Origin: Tianweitania sp. UT-5YL-CI-8
Lineage (GTDB): Bacteria; Pseudomonadota; Alphaproteobacteria; Rhizobiales; Rhizobiaceae
NCBI RefSeq assembly: GCF_030010215.1
Contig: NZ_JASCRR010000005.1
Span: 1-64,000, forward strand
DNA: 64,000 bases
Direction of reading: 5' to 3'
Below the pieces are notes generated by a model. It had not been told where the DNA came from. It worked only from the letters and a program-made list of their open reading frames with translations, and made no database searches. Positions 54,737 through 61,000 of this stretch are shown here, piece by piece. The position numbers and the translations under genes were made by a program. Positions within the stretch are counted from its first letter, which is position 1; every line of letters starts with the position of its first letter.

Positions 54737-55579
54737 TCACTCCCCCCGTGTGATGTGTCGCGCAAGCATAGCATCCGCAAAGGAAAGGGCATCGACATTG
54801 ATTGCGACATTATGGACGCGAAAAAGCTGCGCGCCCTTCATCCGCAGGATCACGCTGGTCGCAGCGGTCCCGACATCGCGGTCGGCGGCATCGCGCCCGT
54901 TGACGTGGCCGATGAAGCGTTTTCGCGAGGTTGCCGCCATCAACGGATAGCCGAAACGGCGCAATTCGTCGAACCGCGCCATCAGGTTGAGATTTTCGTC
55001 GGCGTCTTTGGCAAAGCCGAAGCCGGGATCGAGCACGATCTGCGCATCCCCTAGCCCCGCGGTTCGAGCGATCTCAAGCGAGCGGTTGAGGAACAGGAGT
55101 TGGTCTTCGATCACGTCCGGAAGTTTCCGGCGCTCCCGGCCTGTATGCATGATGACGAGCCCTGCCCCCGTTTCGGCCGCTACCCCGGCGATGCCGGATT
55201 CGCGCTGCACGCCCCAGACATCGTTGACGATGTGAGCGCCCGCCTGCACCGCCAGCCGAGCCGTTGCCTCGCGATAGGTATCGATGGAAATCAGCGCGGT
55301 ATCGTCCTTCGCCAGCGCTTCGACCACCGGCAAAACACGGTCTTGTTCCTCCGTGGCCGAGACAGGTTCTGCGCCGGGCCGCGTGGATTCGCCGCCGACA
55401 TCGATGATCCCAGCGCCCTCGGCCACCATCCGGCGCGCCTGCTCGACAGCGGCCGCCGGCTCGATAAACCGTCCGCCATCGGAAAAACTGTCCGGCGTCA
55501 CGTTGAGAATCCCCATCACAATGGCGCGATCACCCAGATCGAGATGGCGCCCATGCGCCAATTGCCATTGTGTGCCCAT
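54737..55579 (-). CDS. folP: Dihydropteroate synthase
   Basis: The 280-residue TIM-barrel enzyme condenses 6-hydroxymethyldihydropterin diphosphate with p-aminobenzoate and is the sulfonamide target. Signatures are VMGILNVTPDSFSDGG near residue 22, IDVGGESTRPGAEPVS near 63, DVWGVQRES, VLDPGFGFAKDADENL and AATSRKRFIG near 216. The start ATG at 55579 gives MGTQWQLAHGRHLDLG; a longer frame to 55642 is less likely. Confidence 0.95.
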   Translation of the reverse strand: MGTQWQLAHGRHLDLGDRAIVMGILNVTPDSFSDGGRFIEPAAAVEQARRMVAEGAGIIDVGGESTRPGAEPVSATEEQDRVLPVVEALAKDDTALISIDTYREATARLAVQAGAHIVNDVWGVQRESGIAGVAAETGAGLVIMHTGRERRKLPDVIEDQLLFLNRSLEIARTAGLGDAQIVLDPGFGFAKDADENLNLMARFDELRRFGYPLMAATSRKRFIGHVNGRDAADRDVGTAATSVILRMKGAQLFRVHNVAINVDALSFADAMLARHITRGE

Positions 55580-55705
55580 GCTGGATCGCCCACTATCGAA
55601 TTTCAAAAAGGCGTCATGGAAACTCAACGGAGTAGCTTCCATGATCCCTGAACGTCATCCCTTGCGTCGCCTCATCGATGAATGCAAGGCAAGAAGAGAG
55701 ACCAA

Positions 55706-56323
55706 ATGATGAAGCGATCCCTTCTTGCTGCGGCGATGACTATCGGCATCGGCATGCCGGCCGACGCGGCAAGCGTGGTGAAAAGCTACAGCTACTTCAC
55801 CATCTCAGGCAAAACGCTGAGCGAGATCGAGGACCAGTTGTCGTCCCGCGGCCCACAGGTCAAGAGCACCGGCCGGCGTCATCCCGGCGCCACGCAAATG
55901 GAGTTCACCAGCCGCATCGGCTACGCCGAGGAGGCGAAGGGCTGCCGCATCGTCGATCCCCGCGTGACGGTCAAGGCCAAGCTCATCCTGCCCCGCTGGG
56001 GCCAGCGCGCCCGCGCCGACGGCGATACCAGGCTGATCTGGGACACGCTGTCCGCCGACATCAAGCGACACGAGGAAAGCCATGTGGTGATCGCCAAGAA
56101 CCACGCGGCTGAACTGGAGTCGGCGCTCAAAGGGCTTTACCGCTTCAAAACCTGTCCCGCCGCCCAGGCTGCCGCGAAGGTACTGTCTGAAAAAATCCTC
56201 GCAAAGCATGACCGCGCTCAGATCCAGTTCGACCGGATCGAGGGCATCAATTTTGAAAACCGTATCATCCGCCTGCTGCGTTATCGCATGGAGCGCATCG
56301 ACGCCGGCAAGATTCCAGGCTGA
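55706..56323 (+). CDS. Secreted DUF922-type putative zinc protease
   Basis: The product of about 205 residues has a signal peptide ending ADAA near residue 22. The first half, YFTISGKTLSEIEDQLSSRG, matches DUF922. The second half carries HExxH in IKRHEESHVVIAKNH near residue 130, suggesting a zinc-dependent periplasmic protease, followed by basic C-terminal helices (RIIRLLRYRMERID). DUF922 proteins are predicted secreted proteases. Two ATG codons occur at 55706 and 55709. It converges on the oxidoreductase gene with three bases between. Confidence 0.85.
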   Translation: MMKRSLLAAAMTIGIGMPADAASVVKSYSYFTISGKTLSEIEDQLSSRGPQVKSTGRRHPGATQMEFTSRIGYAEEAKGCRIVDPRVTVKAKLILPRWGQRARADGDTRLIWDTLSADIKRHEESHVVIAKNHAAELESALKGLYRFKTCPAAQAAAKVLSEKILAKHDRAQIQFDRIEGINFENRIIRLLRYRMERIDAGKIPG

Positions 56324-56326
56324 CCC

Positions 56327-56989
56327 CTAATCCTTGACGCCCAGGCGTCGTTGCAGGCTGCTCGACGTCGACGTGTATTCCACGACAGCGCGGCGTGGCG
56401 CGGCCAGCTGCGCGCGGATAGCCTGCACCATCAGTGCCGCCTCGTGAAACGCCGACACCAGCAGCGGCAGCTTGCCGGGATAGATGCAGGCATCGCCAAT
56501 GGCGAACACGCCGGGCATTGAGGTTTCGAACCGTTCCGTGTCAACCTCGATCGCTCCGTGGTGTCCGGAAAATCCCCAGTCGCGCCAGTCCCAGGCGATA
56601 AGGCGCCGGCCCTCATCGGCAACGAATGCGCCCGTTCCGCCGGCCACGACAACCGCCTTAGCCGAAAACGCGCGACCGTTCTTGGTCGACAGACAGAACA
56701 CGCCGCTTTGGTCACGAACGATGGATGAGATCGTACTGCCGAACTCGAAGTGCGGTTTGAACGGCGCGATCTGCTGCAAAAGCTTGTCGACCACATCCTG
56801 CGCAGTCAGGGTCGGCCATGCCGGCATGTCATAGACGGGCTTGTCGCCGTAAAGCTCGGTGCATTGCCCGCCAGGCCGGTCGGATGCCTCGATAAATCGG
56901 AAGCTGATGCCGAAAAGACCCAGCTGAAACGCCGCATAAAGTGCTGACGGACCCGCGCCGACGATTGCAACATCCGTTGTGTCGCTCAT
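56327..56989 (-). CDS. Type-2 ferredoxin--NADP reductase-like protein lacking the NADPH domain
   Basis: The 220-residue protein begins with the FAD motif VAIVGAGPSALYAAFQLG and the FNR-specific DRPGGQCTELYGDKPVYDMP. It ends with the second FAD segment ETSMPGVFAIGDACIYPGKL and the tail EYTSTSSSLQRRLGVKD, both diagnostic of type-2 FNR. Full members are about 340 residues. Here VVVAGGTGAF (near residue 120) jumps straight to WRDWGFSGHHGAIEVDTE, so the whole central NADPH-binding domain, some 110 residues, is absent without any frame break. The ferredoxin gene is just upstream. It may accept electrons directly from a partner instead of from NADPH, or be a degenerating copy. Confidence 0.85.
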   Translation of the reverse strand: MSDTTDVAIVGAGPSALYAAFQLGLFGISFRFIEASDRPGGQCTELYGDKPVYDMPAWPTLTAQDVVDKLLQQIAPFKPHFEFGSTISSIVRDQSGVFCLSTKNGRAFSAKAVVVAGGTGAFVADEGRRLIAWDWRDWGFSGHHGAIEVDTERFETSMPGVFAIGDACIYPGKLPLLVSAFHEAALMVQAIRAQLAAPRRAVVEYTSTSSSLQRRLGVKD

Positions 56990-57017
56990 GGTCGAAGCAA
57001 AGACGCCGAAGCGGCCC

Positions 57018-57338
57018 TCACCCCTGTCTCTCGGGAATGCTGACAACCAGCCCGTCCAATTCGTCGCGCACGCGAATCTGGCACGAAAGCCGCGAGGTCG
57101 GGCGCACGTCGAAGGCGAAGTCGAGCATGTCCTCTTCCATCGCTTCCGGCTCGCCCACCGCGTCGGTCCAGGCGTCATCCACATACACATGGCAGGTCGC
57201 ACAGGCGCAGGCACCGCCGCATTCCGCCTCGATGCCCGGAACGGAGTTGCGGATCGCGTTTTCCATGACGGTGGAGCCGTTCTCGGCCTCCACGTCGAAA
57301 CGGGTGCCGTCAAAAGCGATGTAGGTCAGCTTGGTCAT
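57018..57338 (-). CDS. 2Fe-2S ferredoxin (adrenodoxin type)
   Basis: The 106-residue ferredoxin starts [20 protein letters not shown] and shows the adrenodoxin-type cluster motif C-x5-C-x2-C in [11 protein letters not shown], with the fourth Cys in SRLSCQIRV near residue 88. [11 protein letters not shown] is a family signature. Such ferredoxins serve Fe-S cluster assembly or cytochrome P450 systems. The start at 57338 has GGGA five bases upstream; ATG at 57344 overlaps that site. The FNR-like gene follows after 28 bases, an obvious redox pair. Confidence 0.94.
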   Translation of the reverse strand: MTKLTYIAFDGTRFDVEAENGSTVMENAIRNSVPGIEAECGGACACATCHVYVDDAWTDAVGEPEAMEEDMLDFAFDVRPTSRLSCQIRVRDELDGLVVSIPERQG

Positions 57339-57437
57339 TGTCATTCCCGAAATTCGCTGTCCGGCACATAATCGCTTGCCCGGACAAGTCAACATCCCGC
57401 CGGAACCAACCGCGAGAAGGTCGATGTTGACGGCGGC

Positions 57438-57797
57438 TCAGATCTTCAGCGAGGCGATGAAATCGCGCACCTTGTCGGCAAGCAACGACAGTTGCGGCAG
57501 TGGGGTTTCATCCTCTGGTCGGCTTTCGATCTCTTCCGCGCAATCGGCGAGCGCAAAGGCGCCGACGCTACGGGCCGAACCTTTCAACGAATGCGCCAAA
57601 GCAAAGCGCTCCTTCGCGTCGGAGGACCCCATCTTTTCCACAACCGAGCGCACCTGGTCGGAAAACATCTTCAGAACTTCGCGCTGGATTTCGACATCGT
57701 CCATCGTCTGCCGCGCGAGGTGATCGAGATCGATCGGCGATCCACCCGGATTGAACTGGCCTGTGGAGAGCCCGATTTCGCTGTCGCGCGCAATCAT
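57438..57797 (-). CDS. Hpt-domain phosphotransfer protein
   Basis: The 119-residue protein is an all-helical Hpt domain. The phosphorylatable His lies in FALAHSLKGSARSVGA near residue 69, with helix flanks EVLKMFSDQVRSVVEKM and ADCAEEIESRP. It would relay phosphate between a hybrid kinase and a response regulator. It is divergent from the giant GPR-like gene with 262 bases between, which places it next to cell-pole machinery; no partner kinase is adjacent. Confidence 0.9.
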   Translation of the reverse strand: MIARDSEIGLSTGQFNPGGSPIDLDHLARQTMDDVEIQREVLKMFSDQVRSVVEKMGSSDAKERFALAHSLKGSARSVGAFALADCAEEIESRPEDETPLPQLSLLADKVRDFIASLKI

Positions 57798-58059
57798 GAA
57801 ACGTCCTTATCCTCGTGCGACCGTATCGTGGATGCCACCCTGAATGGCGTTGTTTTGCCGCACCTCGACCCCGTGTAACCGGCGACCAAACTCACGGCAA
57901 CGTTAACCTTATATTTAAACTTTTACGTATGTCGCCGAATGCATGTTTTATTTACCCGGGTGTGTCACTACGATACGACGAGTTCAAACTGAGCCTCAGT
58001 GCGGTTCGAAACAGGACGGCTAAGATCCTGACCCGCACAAATTGTACAGGGTAGAAGGC
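57798..58059. other. Divergent promoter region of hpt and the GPR-like gene
   Basis: AT-rich DNA around 57900-57930 should hold both promoters. A TTAA-N8-TTAA element lies at 57903-57918. This resembles the CtrA box (TTAA-N7-TTAA) but with one extra base, so binding is doubtful. I see no gene here. Confidence 0.35.
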
Positions 58060-61000
58060 ATGGCGAAGAAAACCACAACAAAGAACATCGACATCGATGT
58101 CGCCAAGGAACTGGAAGAAGCGCTCGACCTGGATCTGACCGGATCGCACGACGACGATTTCGATATCGCAGCGACCATGGAAGACCTCGAGGCCCAGATC
58201 GCGCAGGCCGCGGAAGAGCTGGCGCATGAAGGTCGAAACGGCGCAGCCGCATCGCCCGTGCCGACGCCGCCCGTGCCGCAGCCCGAAATCCGCTCCGAGC
58301 AGCAGCCGCAGGCTTCCAAGCCAGAGATTCAAACTGACCGCCGTCCGGTCGAGCCGCGCAGCGAACCCTTGGGCGAGCTCCAGCCCAACGGCTTCAAGCC
58401 GGCCAACGACGACAGCCAGAAATCCTATCGCTCCACCTTCACGAGCTTCAACCGGCGCGCCTCGACGACGATCTACTGGATGGTCGCGATCCTGTCCGCT
58501 GCCTGGATAGCCGGCGGCGTCGCCATGGCGAACATGTTCGTGACCCCGAGCATCTGGGCCATTTCCAGTGTGCAGGACGTCCTCGCCCGCCCCGCTTTGC
58601 TGGGCATCGCCATTGCCACCATCATCCCGATCGTCCTGTTCTGGGCCTTCGCGGTCATGATCCGCCGCGCGCAGGAAATGCGCATCGCCGCCCAGTCGAT
58701 GACCGAAGTCGCCTTCCGCCTTGCAGAGCCGGAAAACCTCGCCCAGGACCGCGTCATGAATGTCGGCCAGGCGATCCGCCGCGAAGTCGCCGCCATGGGC
58801 GAAGGCATCGAGCGTACCCTGGCCCGCGCCGTCGAACTGGAAACCCTGGTGCATTCCGAAGTCAACCAGATCGAACGGTCCTATTCGGAGAACGCATCCC
58901 GCATCCGTTCGCTGGTCGACGGCCTGGGCAGCGAGCGCGAAGCCGTCATCACCCATGCCGAACGCGTCCGCGCCTCGATTTCCGGTGCGCATGAGACGTT
59001 GCGCGACGAGCTCGGTTCGGCCAGCGACATCATCCGCGACAGCATCATGAATGCATCGACCAAGCTGTCCATGACCATCGACACCTCGGGCGAAGCCCTG
59101 GTCGACCGCATTAATTCGAGCGGCATGACGCTGTTCGAAACCATCGAAGGCAAGGTCGAAGCGCTCAGCGACCGCCTTTCCACCTCGGGCGAGGCCTTCG
59201 CCAGCCTGCTCGACATGCGCATCGCCTCGCTCGGCGAGACTACCGATGCGGCGACCCGCACGATGCGCGAAATGCTCGACGAGCGCACCAGCGGCATGGC
59301 TTCCCTGCTCGGCGGGGCCACCACCGGCCTCAACGCCGAACTCGAAAACAGCATGCGCAATATCGAGCGCACCCTGTCCGAACGCGGCCAGGCCCTCATC
59401 GGCGAGTTCCAGACCCGCGCCGAAGCGCTCGATACCGGCACGCAGAAACTCAACGCAGCACTCGAAGCCCGCGCCCGCCAGATCAGCGAAACGCTGGTCG
59501 AACGCGCCCGCGACATCGCAGGCTCGTTCATCGAAAGCCGCGATCAGCTCACCTCGCTCATCGAACAGGGCCGGTCGCAGATCAACGCCGATATGGCTGA
59601 CATCATCACCTCGACCTCGACCATGCTGGAATCGCGCGCCAACGACTTCGCCGGCCGCATGGAAGAAGCCCGCCACATCGTCTCCGGCGCCTTCGACGAG
59701 GACATTGCCCGTCTTTCCGACGCCCGTCACAGCCTCGACACCGCCGTCGAGGAAAATGCCCGCAAATTCGCCGAGGCACGCGAGCGCATGGCCGCTGCCC
59801 TGCACGCCGATCTCGACAAATTTGCCGAAGGCCGCGCCTCCATCGAAACGGCCGTAGGCCTCCATGTGCAGAAGCTCGCCGAAGGCCGGACCATCCTGGC
59901 CCAGGCGCTCGAAGACGACATGCGCAAGATCGACGAGTCACGCCAGGCCATCGACCTGACGCTCGGCGGCCACCTGCGTCAGCTCGAACAGGGCCGCGAA
60001 ACCCTCGCCCATGCCCTGTCGCAGGACGCCGGCAGGCTCGTACAGACCCAGGCCAATCTAGACGAGATGGTCTCCGGCCACGTCGCTCGCCTGTCCGAAG
60101 GCCGCGGCGTACTGTCCCGAGCGCTTGAAGCCGACATGGGCAAGCTCACCAGTGCCCGCGATGAAATCGAAGGCATTGTGGCAAGCCAGGTCGAGAAGAT
60201 CGCTCAAGGTCGCGACATTCTCGCCAATGCGCTGAAGAACGACGTCGCCAATATCGGCGAGTTGATGAGCGGCCATTCGGCCAAGATCGCCGAAGACCGC
60301 GCCTTGCTCTCGCGCAGTCTGGACGCCGATCTCGGCAAGGTGCGCACCGTCGTCACCGAGAACACGCAGGCCATTGCCACCGAACGCAGCGCGCTTGCCG
60401 ATGCGTTGGAATCTGATCTCGCCAAGGTTCAGGCCCTGGTTGCGGAAAATGCCCAGCGCATCGCCGCAGAACGTGGCAACCTGGCTCAGACGCTCGACGC
60501 CGATGTCGCCAAAGTCGAAGCCCTGGTTTCGCAGAGTGCCGAGCGCATCGCCGCAGAACGTGGCAATCTGGCCCAGGCGCTCGACGCCGATGTCGCCAGG
60601 GTCGAAGCCCTGGTCGCGCAGAGTGCGGAACGCATCGCAGCCGAACGCGGCAACCTGGCACAGACGCTCGACGCCGATGTCGCCAAAGTCGAAGCCCTGG
60701 TTTCGCAGAGTGCCGAGCGCATTGCCAGCGAACGCGGCAACCTGGCGCAGATCCTCGATGCCGATGTTACCAAGGTCGAAGCCCTGGTCGCGGCAAGTGC
60801 TGAACGCATTGCCAGCGAACGCGGCAGTTTGGTTCACATTCTCGACGCTGATGTCGCCAAAGTACAAGCTCTGGTTTCGGAAAGCGCCGAGCGCATCGCA
60901 GCCGAACGCGGCGCTCTGTCCCAGTCGCTCGAAATCGACATGGCCCGTGTGCAAGCCATCATCTCGGAAAACGCCCAGCGCCTTGCCGAAGAACGCATCG

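Noticed and set aside
57952-59865. A 637-codon open frame on the minus strand opposite the GPR-like gene
   Set aside because: It is a mirror of the biased, repetitive codons on the plus strand. It has low-complexity composition, no start signal, and is covered by the much better plus-strand frame with membrane helices and repeats.
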